Shown here piece by piece: positions 7,917 through 17,698 of a stretch of 64,000 nt of DNA. The stretch lies in the IMG/VR virus record IMGVR_UViG_3300031772_000014, positions 1 through 64,000 of that record, one strand, 5' to 3'. The first letter of the stretch is position 1. Every line of letters begins with the position of its first letter. The notes under the pieces are model-generated. The model had not been told where the DNA came from. It saw only the letters and a list, made by a program, of their open reading frames with translations, and made no database searches. Source of the stretch: a virus. The position numbers and the translations under genes are program-made.

Positions 7917-9248
7917 TCAGTACCCGTACCCCTGTCCACCGAACTGACCCCCGCCGAACTGACCCATGGGGTTGTACCTCGACTGAAGCCCCGCCTGGTA
8001 CATGTCGTTCTGGGCCGTGCCTGGGACGTACGACTTGAGCTTCTGCATCCCCGGACTATCCCCCGCCGCATCCATGTGCTGAAGGGCCCGGATCCCGACC
8101 GCCGCCGCGGCGGCATGGGGGATGTGCTTCACGACCGTCTCGGTGGCCCCGCGCATGCTCTTCGCGTGCTCGTGGCCCTTCCCGAAGAGGATGTCGCCTG
8201 CACCTTCCGCGATGTTACCCGCGGTCGGGGCGGCATTGTCGGCAAAGAAGTCACGGATGTGCTGGACCGTACCCTTCGGCGGTGGGGCCTTGGGCTTCAT
8301 CCCGACCAAGCTTCGCAGACGATCCGTCCACCCAGCCAGCTTGGTCGCGTCGCCGGTGTCGTGCAGGAACTCGTCCATGTCGGCCAAGCAGGCACCGGCC
8401 TCGTCACGGCTCGAGCGGATCTCCGCCAGCTTCTCCAGGGCCACAGAGTGCCCGGCGAAGAGGTACATGAGCGGGTGGTCCTGGTTGACCACGCGCTGGT
8501 TCCCGACCTTCTCGATGGAAGCCCCGAGGGCGTCGAACGAGGGGAACACGCCCTGCTCGACGAGCTTCGAGGAGATCTTCTCGAACGCGGCCTTCACGAA
8601 GATGGGCTCGTCCGTGACCGTGCTCCAGGCATACACGATGTCCCCGAGCGGCACGCCCTCCATGGCCGCCTGCTTCACCGCACCCGCGAGCTCCTCCCCG
8701 ATCTCCTGGTAGATGGTCTCGAGACCGCTCATCTCCGAGGTCCAGTGGTCGTACATCCCGGCCAGCTTCTCTCGGAAGTCGTAAGCCGCCCGGAAGGGCT
8801 CGGCCTGATCCATGACCACCGGCTTCTCGGGAGCGAACATCCCCCAGAACTCTTCGTCCCGATGCGCGGACGCCCGCTTCTCCCTAGGGGCCGAGGCGTA
8901 GTCGGAGTGCCCGACGTCGAAGACCGTGCCCCCACCGCCGTCGTTCAGGTCCTTGATGATCTGCGACGTGTCCGCTGGACCTCCACGGAACTCGATGATC
9001 TTGTGGCTGCCCTCCTTCTTGAAGTCGCTCAGGTACGCGGCCGTGTTCGTGAACTCGACCACCCGGCGAACCTGCTCTGGAGACAGCCCTGCGTGCTTCA
9101 CGATGGACACGACCGAGTCGCTCAGGTTCGGGGCTACGCCGTTGGCCACGTCGGCTGCGGCTTTCTTGCCCATTGCTTCCAGCTCTTCACCGGAGACAGA
9201 ACGAGAATGGGACTGTTGAAGCGACCACTGGGCGGGAAGATCGTGCAT
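7917..9248 (-). CDS. Large helical virion-block protein, unknown
   Basis: 443 aa, ATG 9248. Mainly helical, with a Gly-rich C-terminus (QFGGGQFGGQGYGY) typical of flexible structural tails. K-x-A motifs recur (EKLAGMY, EKLAEIR, TKLAGWT). It is the first gene of this minus-strand stretch downstream of the plus-strand gene at 9288, whose start lies 39 nt away in the divergent direction, so its promoter would have to lie inside that gene or transcription must come through from the terminase. No enzymatic motif seen. Confidence 0.6.
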   Translation of the reverse strand: MHDLPAQWSLQQSHSRSVSGEELEAMGKKAAADVANGVAPNLSDSVVSIVKHAGLSPEQVRRVVEFTNTAAYLSDFKKEGSHKIIEFRGGPADTSQIIKDLNDGGGGTVFDVGHSDYASAPREKRASAHRDEEFWGMFAPEKPVVMDQAEPFRAAYDFREKLAGMYDHWTSEMSGLETIYQEIGEELAGAVKQAAMEGVPLGDIVYAWSTVTDEPIFVKAAFEKISSKLVEQGVFPSFDALGASIEKVGNQRVVNQDHPLMYLFAGHSVALEKLAEIRSSRDEAGACLADMDEFLHDTGDATKLAGWTDRLRSLVGMKPKAPPPKGTVQHIRDFFADNAAPTAGNIAEGAGDILFGKGHEHAKSMRGATETVVKHIPHAAAAAVGIRALQHMDAAGDSPGMQKLKSYVPGTAQNDMYQAGLQSRYNPMGQFGGGQFGGQGYGY

Positions 9249-9287
9249 GTCTCGCTCCTATGTCAGAAACTCCTAAAGGAATAGCAC

Positions 9288-10007
9288 ATGAATGGCGCCA
9301 AACAGAAGCGTGAGACCGGAGAGCTCGTAACCCAAACGGAGGCCGCGAAGCTACTGGGCGTGCCTCCGAAAGCCGTCCTTCGCTTGATTGAAAGGGGAAT
9401 CCTGGAGCCTGTAGCCCAGCGAGGGACCAAGAGGTGGTTCGACCTTCGAGACGTTTCCGCCGCTTCAGATGCCCTCGAGCAGAAGCTCAGCTTCGCAGGA
9501 ATCCTCGAGACGAGCGTACGTGCTCACACGGCCGCTACCAGGGTCGAACGCAAGATCAACGCCCTCATGGAGTTCTTCGGGATGGAGACACTTCAGCCAC
9601 AACCCACGAAGCCACAGGTCGAGGCTCACTTCGCCCAAGGTGACCGACTGGCCCTTGGGAGCGAGTCGCTATCCCCAGCGGACATGATGCGCTGGGCGAA
9701 GATCATCATGCGGATCGACAGCTCTTACCTGACCCTCGTGGGGCACTACCTCAAGAAGAAGGAACCATGGGTGGTCTTCCTTCTGGGAACCGACCGAGCA
9801 CTCAGGGCGGTCCCCATCGAGCAGATGCAGGACGACCCCGACACCGTGATGGCCGTCTCAATGCTCTCGTACGCGAGAAAGTGCCTGGTGGGTGAGGCGT
9901 ACATCTACTGCCGGTTCACGCTCGGAAGGCAGAAGGCCGACATCAAGTTCCCCGACAACGCTCGAGGAGAGATGAACGACATCATCGGGGCCCTTCTTCG
10001 TTCGTAA
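9288..10007 (+). CDS. HTH DNA-binding protein; candidate small terminase or regulator
   Basis: 239 aa, ATG 9288 preceded by AAAGGAAT. Residues about 13-60 (TQTEAAKLLGVPPKAVLRLI, then ERGILEPV) match the MerR/excisionase-type helix-turn-helix (HTH_17) with a following wing. The rest is an unassigned alpha/beta domain. It is a lone plus-strand gene inside the minus-strand virion block, convergent with the large terminase. Adjacency suggests a small terminase subunit, but the opposite strand argues for a separately timed regulator. Its TAA stop (10005-10007) is exactly the position where the terminase frame reads TTA on the other strand. Confidence 0.8.
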   Translation: MNGAKQKRETGELVTQTEAAKLLGVPPKAVLRLIERGILEPVAQRGTKRWFDLRDVSAASDALEQKLSFAGILETSVRAHTAATRVERKINALMEFFGMETLQPQPTKPQVEAHFAQGDRLALGSESLSPADMMRWAKIIMRIDSSYLTLVGHYLKKKEPWVVFLLGTDRALRAVPIEQMQDDPDTVMAVSMLSYARKCLVGEAYIYCRFTLGRQKADIKFPDNARGEMNDIIGALLRS

Positions 10008-11870
10008 CCCCTGCCAGAGGGGTCCCGTGTACATCGACTGGATGCCACCTCGATGCTGATCCTCTCGGAGAGGCGCGATGACGTCGGGCCGAGGGAAGCG
10101 GATCATCGAAGCCAGGAAGCAGTAGAGCACCGAGTGGAATGCATCGTCGGTTCGATCCTGCCGGTGGTTGTACTGCGTGATCCTGAGCTGCTCGTTGTAC
10201 TCCGAGAAGATGTTCGTGAAGTCCTTCCCGTAAGGCTCCTGGAACTCCTCCCACCTCGGAAGTTCGAGGACGTTCCCACGCTTGATGGCGTTGAAGATGT
10301 CGCTCATGACCTCGCTCCGGGCGACCTTGTACCGGCGGAACTTCTGGTCGTACTCGACCTTCTTCCGGATGCGCTGCATGTACTGAAACTTCGCCAGGCG
10401 CTGCGGCCCGAACTTCCGGGTGATGATGTCGTTCATGTGGAAGCCGCCGCCGTAGTCGGCTCCGATGATCATCACCTTGAACTTCTCGAGGATGTTGAGG
10501 ATGAGCTCCGTTTGGTACGGGATCTCCAGCTCCTGTCCCTCGAAGCGGTGGATGTAGAAGATCCTGAACGTGTTCCCCACCGCGTAAGTCCCGAGGCTGA
10601 TCACCGTGTAGCTGTTCTCACCGGTGCCCCAGTCGATGCCAGCGAAGACCGGGTTCTGGTACCCCGGGGGCTCGTACTTGGACATGCCTTCGTCCGTCAT
10701 CGTGGACTGCGCGTTGCAGCAAGCCTGGACCTGAGCGCTGCTAAGCGGACGTAGACCAGAGTCGAATGAAAGACCCAAGACCTCGTTGAAGAACTTGTCC
10801 CGTGGGTAGCGGCGGTAGTCGAGCGTGATCTCTTCCCATGGCTTCCAAGGAACCATGAGCTGGGAGATCCGGTAGCTCTCGAAGACCGCGTCCGGGCTCG
10901 CGTGCGCCCACGCGGCATCGGCGTGCTGGGGGAAGATCTGCTTCCCGCACTTCTCGCAGATGAGCGAGTCCTTCCCGATGTTGCGCTCACCGAGGATGTT
11001 CCAGAAGCGCCCCGCCCCGCCCTTGACGGTGGACCCGCAGGAGTCACAGGGGACCGCCCACTCCCCCTGAGTGGACATCGCCTGCCCTCGAGCCACGCCA
11101 GAACGGTAGAACTCGATGTTGTTGTCGAGGCTCTTCGGGGTGCCGGCGTAGATGAACTGCTTCAGGTTCTCGGGGGCGTGGCTGGTACACTGCTCGATGA
11201 CGGGGATGTTGTCCGAGAGAAGGTCTTGGAACTCATCGCACTCCAGCATGTACGCCGGGATACCTCGGGTTCGGTCGGCGTTCAGGAAGGCGTTGCGGAG
11301 CGTGATCTTGGAGAAGTTGTTGAACTGCTTCTCGAAGATGTTCTGCGCCATCATGTGGGCCGCGAAGGACTTCAACGTCGGGCTCGTCTCGATGGGCTCC
11401 TTGATTCGGTCGTTCGAGAACGTCTTCGTCTGGGTGCTCGTCGGGGAGACGTAGAGCGTCTTGTACCCAGGGATGAGGCACGAGAGCGAGACGGCCTTGT
11501 TCCCGAGGAAGGTCGACTTCTCAACCTGTCGAGCGCAGAAAAGAAAGATGCGCCGCGCCGGCGTGTTGTAGATCGGGATCATGTGCCGACGACCCTCGAA
11601 CGAGAAGTTCTCGTACGAGAGACCATCGGTCGTGGGCATCCTGAAAGCGAACTCAGTGAAGTGCGAAAGCATCACTGAAGCAGGAGGCTCTTCCTTCCTC
11701 TTCCCTCGAGGAATGAAGAAGGGGTTTACCTTCTGGTGCCTCCACTCGGAAGGAAACCACTCGGTGAAAGAAGCCGAATCCTCCGAGTCGTCCGTGTCTT
11801 CCAGGTCTGCTTTACTGAACGTCGCATCGTCCATGTATTCAAACCCACCTAGGTATCCCGAGCTAGTCAT
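10005..11870 (-). CDS. terL: Terminase large subunit
   Basis: About 621 aa from ATG 11870. The ATPase domain has a Walker A-like CARQVEKST at about 112-120, Walker B LECDE at 209-213 and a possible motif III (YAGTPKS) near 241. A zinc-ribbon insertion (CDSC at 275-278, CEKC at 305-308) separates it from an RNase H-like nuclease starting at GIDWG (411-415), with a second acidic site in GADYGGG and DRTDDAFH near the end. Role: packaging motor and DNA cutting. Alternative start ATG 11834 has a stronger AGGTGGG site. By the standard code the frame continues through TTA at 10005-10007 to 9858, antisense to the neighbouring gene. Confidence 0.93.
10007..10023. terminator. Short hairpin between convergent genes
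   Basis: ACCCCT-GCCAG-AGGGGT forms a 6-bp stem with a 5-nt loop directly after the TAA of the plus-strand HTH gene. There is no T tract on either side, so it may only slow or separate the convergent transcripts. Confidence 0.3.
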
Positions 11871-12159
11871 GTTCCCACCAAAGTCTACCGAGGATCCCAC
11901 AGAAGCCGTCAAAGGGCTCTGGGAAAGTATCTCGAGGGCTGGCGGTCATCTCAGCGACCAGGCCATCAGCGAACCCACCGAGCATGGGATGAAGTTCGTG
12001 ATCCGACTTGCTGAAGCCTTCACGGAAGACGGAAAGAGGTACGCCTTCGGGTTCATGAAAGCGTACCTCTTGGAGTGCGGGTGGAGGGCCAGCCGCATGA
12101 AGGTGGAGGCGAACGGCTACGTGACGTTCGAGGTCAGACCGGCCTCGAGGGCACGGTAG
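11869..12159 (+). CDS. Small plus-strand protein inside the virion block
   Basis: 96 aa, from ATG 11869 (MFPPKSTEDPTEAVKGLWES). The start overlaps the divergent ATG of the terminase in a CATG palindrome, and the end overlaps the next minus-strand gene by 42 nt. The middle is helix-rich, and the end (RMKVEANGYVTFEVRP) looks like genuine beta structure rather than an antisense shadow. Function unknown. Like the HTH gene, it lies against the direction of the virion operon, which suggests early expression. Confidence 0.55.
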   Translation: MFPPKSTEDPTEAVKGLWESISRAGGHLSDQAISEPTEHGMKFVIRLAEAFTEDGKRYAFGFMKAYLLECGWRASRMKVEANGYVTFEVRPASRAR

Positions 12160-12518
12160 AACTTGTCCACGAAGGCGTCGGCATCGAGGACGTGATCGTA
12201 CCCACGAGCGATGAGGTACCAGGAGTCGAGCTCGTAGTCCTTGATGTACTCCGCCGAGAGGCGGTCCTGCCCGGCGGCGAAGTGCTTCTGGGCGACCGGG
12301 TCCATCACCGCGGGGAAGACCTTGAACCAGTAGCGGTTGTCCGCTTCCTCGGGCCGGAAGAAGTGAAACACCAAGTCCCGGTTGATCATCCGGTGCTCCG
12401 CGATGAAGCCCTTCCGTGCCTCCTTCCTGAATACACGGGCCTCGACTTCCTTGTCCCCGTCCCCGGAGATCAGATCTTTCGCGATACCGCGTCCCTTTGC
12501 CATGTCCAGGTCAGCCAT
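12117..12518 (-). CDS. Small protein upstream of terminase, unknown
   Basis: 133 aa from ATG 12518 (MADLDMAKGRGIAKDLISGD); GAAGAGGAAG immediately upstream decides this start over the ATG at 12593, and it overlaps the previous gene by 8 nt. Charged N-terminal half, aromatic-rich C-terminal half (YWFKVFPAVMD, SWYLIARGYDHV). No recognised motif. In many phages a small protein next to terL is terS, so it is an alternative small-terminase candidate to the plus-strand HTH gene. Confidence 0.6.
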   Translation of the reverse strand: MADLDMAKGRGIAKDLISGDGDKEVEARVFRKEARKGFIAEHRMINRDLVFHFFRPEEADNRYWFKVFPAVMDPVAQKHFAAGQDRLSAEYIKDYELDSWYLIARGYDHVLDADAFVDKFYRALEAGLTSNVT

Positions 12519-13488
12519 CTTCCTCTTCCCTTCTCCCGATGCTTCCAGGAGGTTCTTCTTGTGGAGCAGCGAGATCAGTCGAGTGGTTGCCACCCGTCAC
12601 AAGCTTCAAGGTTCTGATGGGTTCCGTGCTGTGCTTGATCTGGATGGCCTGGAGCTTCTTGCTCAAGGAGGTAGCTTCCTCCTGCATGGTCTCGGACATC
12701 TCCTTGGCCATCTTCGCGGCTCCGATCAACGAGTGAACCTCTGCGCCCATCATCGGCATCCCCTTGCCGAGGGTCACGTAGGCAGCCGCGAGAGCACCCT
12801 GATGCAACCCCGCGTAGACCTCTTTCATGTCTTCCATCTCTGCTGGGAAGCCCATCTGGATCTGCGAGACCAGGGCGGTGATCCTGTTCTGAGGAAGAGT
12901 CGACGAGATGTACCGTGGGTCTCGGTACTTGTTCCGGTTGCCGATCTTGATGAACTGCTCGCGCTCCGCCGCGGTGAGGCCGCTGGGTAGCTGGAGGTGG
13001 CGCATCTCGCAGAGCTCAACCATCTCCCGGCTGTCCACCAAGCTCTTGTCCCAGAAGAGGCTCTCGTACCTCTCCACGGATTCCTTCGGGAGGTCGCGGA
13101 AGATCCCCTTGGACATGCGGATGTAAAGCGCAATGTGCTCGGGGCTGGCATTGTTGTTGAGCATGGCCTCGACCAGCTCCTTCTGGCGAGGGTGCGCCAG
13201 GATTTGGTGCGTGTAGTCGAGGGTCTTCTTGGAGCGTTCATCCAGGATGAACATGTCCAGGATCTCCAGCTTCAAGAGGAACTCACGCGTGGGGCGGTGA
13301 CGTTCCACATCTCGAAGCTGGAGAGGGAACCCCGCCTGGCATTCCTCGCGCAGGCGGGAGATGTACTCCAAGCTCACGAAGAGCAAGTCGAGCTGGGTCA
13401 TCAGCTCCTTGATCTGCTCGTTCGTGTACTGGTTCGAGCAGACCAGGAGGAAGCGGATGTACCTCTCTGAGGGACTACGCCGTACCAT
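12511..13488 (-). CDS. Helical structural-block protein, unknown
   Basis: 325 aa from ATG 13488 (MVRRSPSERYIRFLLVCSNQ), which sits one base after the upstream stop (TGA at 13490-13492). An upstream in-frame start at 13509 would overlap that gene. Almost entirely helical, with a coiled-coil-like segment near 255-300 (KMAKEMSETMQEEATSLSKK) and a Pro/Glu-rich end. No catalytic motif visible. Co-transcribed with the large structural gene upstream. Confidence 0.6.
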   Translation of the reverse strand: MVRRSPSERYIRFLLVCSNQYTNEQIKELMTQLDLLFVSLEYISRLREECQAGFPLQLRDVERHRPTREFLLKLEILDMFILDERSKKTLDYTHQILAHPRQKELVEAMLNNNASPEHIALYIRMSKGIFRDLPKESVERYESLFWDKSLVDSREMVELCEMRHLQLPSGLTAAEREQFIKIGNRNKYRDPRYISSTLPQNRITALVSQIQMGFPAEMEDMKEVYAGLHQGALAAAYVTLGKGMPMMGAEVHSLIGAAKMAKEMSETMQEEATSLSKKLQAIQIKHSTEPIRTLKLVTGGNHSTDLAAPQEEPPGSIGRREEEDG

Positions 13489-13489
13489 G

Positions 13490-15736
13490 TCAGTTCTGCT
13501 GGAAGGCAATCATCTTGAGGCCGTCGATGGTCTCCTCAAGAGAGCGGATGCAGCGTTCGACGGCGTACTCGGGGATCTCCCGAACGCCCATGCGGGATGC
13601 GATGAGCAGCTCACACAGGTGCTCCTGAGCCTCGTTCAAGGCTGGCAGGTAGGACACGAACGCCATGAGGTTCTCGGGGTTCAGGAACCCGAGGCTCAGC
13701 ACGGCATCCACCGCCATGGGATCCGGGATCACCGCGGCCTCTTTGGTGAGGTCGTGGCGAACCGGAGTCCGTGCGGCGACCTTGCTGAAAGATGCACGGG
13801 CGTCCTGCATGCGGTCTTCGTAGCTCTGGATTGCTCGAGCGACCTTCACGGAGACCGGGCGACCTTCCGAGATCGACTGCCCGAGCTTCGCCATCGCGTA
13901 GCTGGGAGCCACCCCCAGACCCGCTAGGACGAAGAGCGCCTGGTCGAGGTTGACCATGCTCTTTTCGGAGGACGCGACCTTCGACAAGGACGCCCCATCG
14001 ATGGAGAACACGCCGGCGTCGGAACCACGGACCACCACCTCAGCCAGGATGGAGTGCGCCGCGGCTTCCTTGCTGAACTCCTCCGGGTGGCTCGCCAACG
14101 AGACCTGCTCGGTCTCATCGAGCGGCATCCACTCGAAGTTCTCGGGGACGATGAGGGTGCCCTCGTCCACCTGCGTGACCTTCCGAACTCCAGGCTGCTG
14201 GAGGATCTCCACGGTGGTCCCATCCATGAGCTCCGCCATGAGCCCGACCCCGCGGTCCCCACGGGACTCGCCCTTCAGGGCCGCCTTGACGTGCATTGGC
14301 ACCATGGCCTGAAGACGACCATTCGGGAGGGTCTCGACGAACGTCCCATACCCGCGGGGATGTCCGGTCATGAAGTTGGCCCCGGTGCCCGCGTGGACGC
14401 CGACGATCTCCCCCTGAAGGGCGGTCTGGGACCCGTTCGTGAACAGAGCCAGGGGCACCGAGGCGCCCGTCACGTCGATGAGGTTCGGGAACACGTACCC
14501 GATGATGTGCGCGCCCTTCTCGTCCTGGACCTTGTAGATCCCAAAGTCTTTGATGAGCTCCGGGTGATCCCCCTCGGGATCGTCCGCGCTCACCTCGACA
14601 TCGCCCATCGTGGCCCCGCCGGTCTTGTCGATGGCCAGCGCCATCTCGGGGCCCACGATGCCCACGAGCTGCCCGCGGTCCACCATCTTCTCCACGGGCG
14701 CCCAAGCGAGGTGGCTCGCGGTCTTCACGCAGTACCCGCCGGCCGTCTTGTTGATCTGGATCACCGAAGGCTTGATCCCCGCCGCGTAGCTCGCCATCTT
14801 CTCGCGAGGATTCGACGGCTCGTACCCCGAGAGGGAGTTGAGCGCCGGCTGCGTGGCGTTCTTGTTGGCCACGTACGCGGCCTTCATGAGCGGGGAGGAC
14901 ACCTGCCCGATGAAGCGGTCGAAGTCCGTGGCGTGGATGCTTGGCAGGATGCTGCCCAGAATGCCCCAACCCGCGTGCTTCTTCTTCAAAGAAGCGTTGC
15001 TGTTCACCGCGGCATCAACAGCATCTTCGGGGTGTCGACCGTACAGGTGCACGGTGCCCTTCTGCGTCGTCGCCGACCCATCACGCATCGTCCGCGCCAC
15101 GTTCTCGGCGGTGTGGCCCGGCGGTCCTCCCTTGCTTGCCTTACGGGCCGCCATCTCTCCGAAGTCCTCTGCCTTCACGACCCCAGACTTGAGAGCACGC
15201 TGCCACGCAGCCGAGCCTTCCTTGCCCATGCCGGCGCTGACCGTCGAGCCACCGCCGCCGAAGCCGTTGTTCTGTCGGTACGGCGGGTAGAGGGTCGAGA
15301 TGATGCTCTGGTCGCCGGGCGTCCTCGAGGTCACATCGAACATCTGCGGGCGGAAGAGCGCCAGGCGCAGACGCTTCTCGTTCAGGGGGAGCATCTTCGA
15401 GTCCTCCGTGACGAGCGTGTCGAAGGGCTTCATCTTCCCCTCGCGGATGATGATCGGGATGCGGACGTGGTGGATGCCTCCCACCTGCTCGCCGGCGGAG
15501 CCGGGGCCGCTCTGGATCTCGGTCTTGTTGCCGATCTCCACGTGCCCGAACCCGAAGGCTCGCTCGGCGTCGATGCGGTCCATCACGACGTCGGGGCTGA
15601 AGTCGGCCACGTACGGGTGCTGCTTGTAGAGCTCCTGGAGCACTTCGTTCTGCCACTGGTTCGGGTCTTCGGGCAGGGTGACTTCCGCGGCGGAGACCTT
15701 CTCGAAGTCGAGCTGGGAGTCGATGAACAGGTCCAT
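13490..15736 (-). CDS. Large virion structural protein
   Basis: 748 aa, ATG 15736 (MDLFIDSQLDFEKVSAAEVT). The N-terminal region (30-110) and middle (about 380-560) are beta-rich; residues 170-260 carry a Gly/Ser-rich linker. K-x-A motifs recur through the second half (EKMASYA, VKTASHL, SKEAAAH, SKVASSE, SKVAART, TKEAAVI). Size and position between spike gene and terminase suggest a major baseplate, neck or internal head protein. I do not recognise a family. No in-frame TTA occurs in its 748 codons. Confidence 0.65.
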   Translation of the reverse strand: MDLFIDSQLDFEKVSAAEVTLPEDPNQWQNEVLQELYKQHPYVADFSPDVVMDRIDAERAFGFGHVEIGNKTEIQSGPGSAGEQVGGIHHVRIPIIIREGKMKPFDTLVTEDSKMLPLNEKRLRLALFRPQMFDVTSRTPGDQSIISTLYPPYRQNNGFGGGGSTVSAGMGKEGSAAWQRALKSGVVKAEDFGEMAARKASKGGPPGHTAENVARTMRDGSATTQKGTVHLYGRHPEDAVDAAVNSNASLKKKHAGWGILGSILPSIHATDFDRFIGQVSSPLMKAAYVANKNATQPALNSLSGYEPSNPREKMASYAAGIKPSVIQINKTAGGYCVKTASHLAWAPVEKMVDRGQLVGIVGPEMALAIDKTGGATMGDVEVSADDPEGDHPELIKDFGIYKVQDEKGAHIIGYVFPNLIDVTGASVPLALFTNGSQTALQGEIVGVHAGTGANFMTGHPRGYGTFVETLPNGRLQAMVPMHVKAALKGESRGDRGVGLMAELMDGTTVEILQQPGVRKVTQVDEGTLIVPENFEWMPLDETEQVSLASHPEEFSKEAAAHSILAEVVVRGSDAGVFSIDGASLSKVASSEKSMVNLDQALFVLAGLGVAPSYAMAKLGQSISEGRPVSVKVARAIQSYEDRMQDARASFSKVAARTPVRHDLTKEAAVIPDPMAVDAVLSLGFLNPENLMAFVSYLPALNEAQEHLCELLIASRMGVREIPEYAVERCIRSLEETIDGLKMIAFQQN

Positions 15737-15749
15737 GATGGAATCTCCG

Positions 15750-16379
15750 TCAGATTGGGAAGTTGGGGGCGAACATGAACTGAAAGGCGCCTACGGCGGC
15801 CGGGGCCTTGGTGACTACCATGACACCATACGTGATGTCGGGAGGGTTGAAACCATCGGCCGGATAGGACGGGTACCCGACGATCTGCCCAAGGGCATTC
15901 ACGAAAGGTTGCCCGGACCATCCGTACAAAGCGCAGCCACCCAAAGAAAGGGCCGCTTGAAGTTGAGCCAGGAAGTTGATGCCCGCCAATCGTATCCCGA
16001 GGGACAGGTCTATGAGAAGATTGATGCCGCCGATCTTCAGCAAGAGAGCCGCCGCGAGGGCGATGTTGACCGATACCTGGATGCTGATCGGAGGGATCCC
16101 GATGGCCAGGGAAGCCTGCAAGGCCGCGATGACGGAGATGCTCGCCGCGATGGCCATCTTCAGCGCCGTCAGGGGATCCCCGAAGGCAATCGAGATCCCG
16201 ATGGAGGCGTTGAACTGCGCGACCAGATCTGCCTTCAAGGGACCGAGCCCGAACGCCCCTGCGAGCATGAGCTGAATCTGGGCGAGTAGCGGGGGCAACG
16301 CGAGCGAAGCCTGGAGAGCCCCGGACACGCAGGCCGATAGGGGAACAGGACCAGCAAGTTTAGCGAAAGGAGTGGGCAT
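15750..16379 (-). CDS. Hydrophobic Ala/Leu/Ile-rich protein next to the spike
   Basis: 209 aa from ATG 16379 (MPTPFAKLAGPVPLSACVSG). Residues about 15-150 are a near-continuous run of Ala, Leu, Ile and Gly with amphipathic periodicity (LPPLLAQIQLMLAGAFGLGP and similar repeats), ending in a small Tyr/Pro/Gly-rich beta domain. This could be a membrane-inserting or fibrous baseplate component. The start lies 2 nt after the TTA that seems to end the spike gene; by the standard code the two would overlap by 145 nt out of frame. Confidence 0.6.
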   Translation of the reverse strand: MPTPFAKLAGPVPLSACVSGALQASLALPPLLAQIQLMLAGAFGLGPLKADLVAQFNASIGISIAFGDPLTALKMAIAASISVIAALQASLAIGIPPISIQVSVNIALAAALLLKIGGINLLIDLSLGIRLAGINFLAQLQAALSLGGCALYGWSGQPFVNALGQIVGYPSYPADGFNPPDITYGVMVVTKAPAAVGAFQFMFAPNFPI

Positions 16380-16381
16380 CG

Positions 16382-17698
16382 TAAGGCCATGACAGCCGGA
16401 TTGCCGGTCGTGATTGAACCAACCGCCGGGGTCGCAATCGTGATGACGCCCGTGAAAGGCGAACCGTTCAAGAGCCCAGATACCTGCGCGACCGGGATCA
16501 CGATGGCCACGCTGTCGCCCATACGGGCCACGGGCTGCGTGCCTGACCCAAGACGAATCTGATCTCCAGATACCTCCGTGAGCGCTTGCCCGCCCACGAC
16601 CATGCTGGTCTTGGCCTTCAACTCTGCGTTGTCGAACGCCAAGGAGAGGCTGCCGGCACCCTTGAGCGAGAGACCCTTCTTGAAGTCGATCACGCACCCG
16701 CCCTCGGACCTGATGAAGACCCCGCCGGCCCGGTCCATGATGAAGTGCATGGTCATCTGCTTGGCCACCGCGGGGTTCGCCAGGTCTCCGGTACCGGCCT
16801 TGAAGCCACCTGGCGCGATGACGACCTCCATGACGACCGGGGCCGTGGTCCCGATACCGGCGTTCTGGAGGTCGCTCGTCGAGTCACCGAAGAACGTGCT
16901 CCCTACCTTGGGTGGCTCCGTGACGGGGTTGAGGACCTTGCCCTTCGCGATGCGGATGTCGCAGAACTGATCGTTGGCGAAGAGCCGATAGGTCTCCATG
17001 TGCTGTGCGGCCGGGTTGTCGATGGATGGTCCTTCCTGGATCCCCCACTTGATGGCCCCGCCCACGTTCTGGTGCTCGTAGTCCCCGGACACGTCGAAGA
17101 TCTTGTTCGCGAGCGGGATGTAGATGCGCTGCGCCAAGCTCGAGCCGCCGATCTGAAGAACGCCGCCTCGATGAAGGATGACGAAGTTCCCGTCACGTCC
17201 CTTCATGAACACGTCGCCCGGCTTTATCTCCGGCCTACCGCCATCGAAGCGGGCGTCGTTATGCGGGAACTCCACCTTGCCGCTGCGGGAGCGTGTGCCC
17301 TGCGGGGCGTCGGTACCGGTCAGGTCACCCTGGTCCACGAGCTGATTGCTCTTGATGGACGTCGTGATGGCATCGTCAGGATTCCCGAGCGGCTTGGACG
17401 TGTTGCCAGCCTGCTGCATCGGCATGATGAACGAGTTCACGAACGGCGGAGACGAATCGCTGGGGATGCACACGAAGCACACCGCACCGACGTCAGGCAT
17501 CACGAAGATGCCCTCACCGCTGTTGTAGTGCATGTACGGCGAGCTGACCTGGATGTCGTAGTAGTAGTGCCGGTCGAACTGCGAGATGCAGTCCACGGTG
17601 TAGTTCACCAGGTTCACGTTCATGACCCGGCACTGGACCATCTTCGACGGTCGCTGCCCTTCCGACCGGCCACCGCCACCATCATACCTACGCGTCAT
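16382..17698 (-). CDS. Baseplate spike / gpV- or gp5-like protein
   Basis: About 438 aa from ATG 17698, overlapping the RNA polymerase stop as ATGA. Residues 20-110 (VQCRVMNVNLVNYTVDCISQ, then GIFVMPDVGAVCFVCIPSD) fit the OB-fold of gpV/gp5/VgrG spike hubs. The C-terminal part has the spike-tip pattern ARMGDSVAIVIP ... GVITIATPAVGSITTGNPAV. It would form the membrane-piercing trimer of a contractile tail. The frame reads TTA at 16382-16384 right after GNPAVMA, a natural end; by the standard code it runs on to 16235 with an Arg/Ser/Cys/Pro-rich tail over the next gene. Confidence 0.75.

Noticed and set aside
12117-12593. Upstream ATG at 12593 for the small protein
   Set aside because: It would overlap the preceding gene by 83 nt; the ATG at 12518 has a strong ribosome site.
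14054-15778. 574-codon plus-strand frame
   Set aside because: Antisense to the large structural gene; skewed to Arg, Val, His and Asp, typical of third-position GC shadows.
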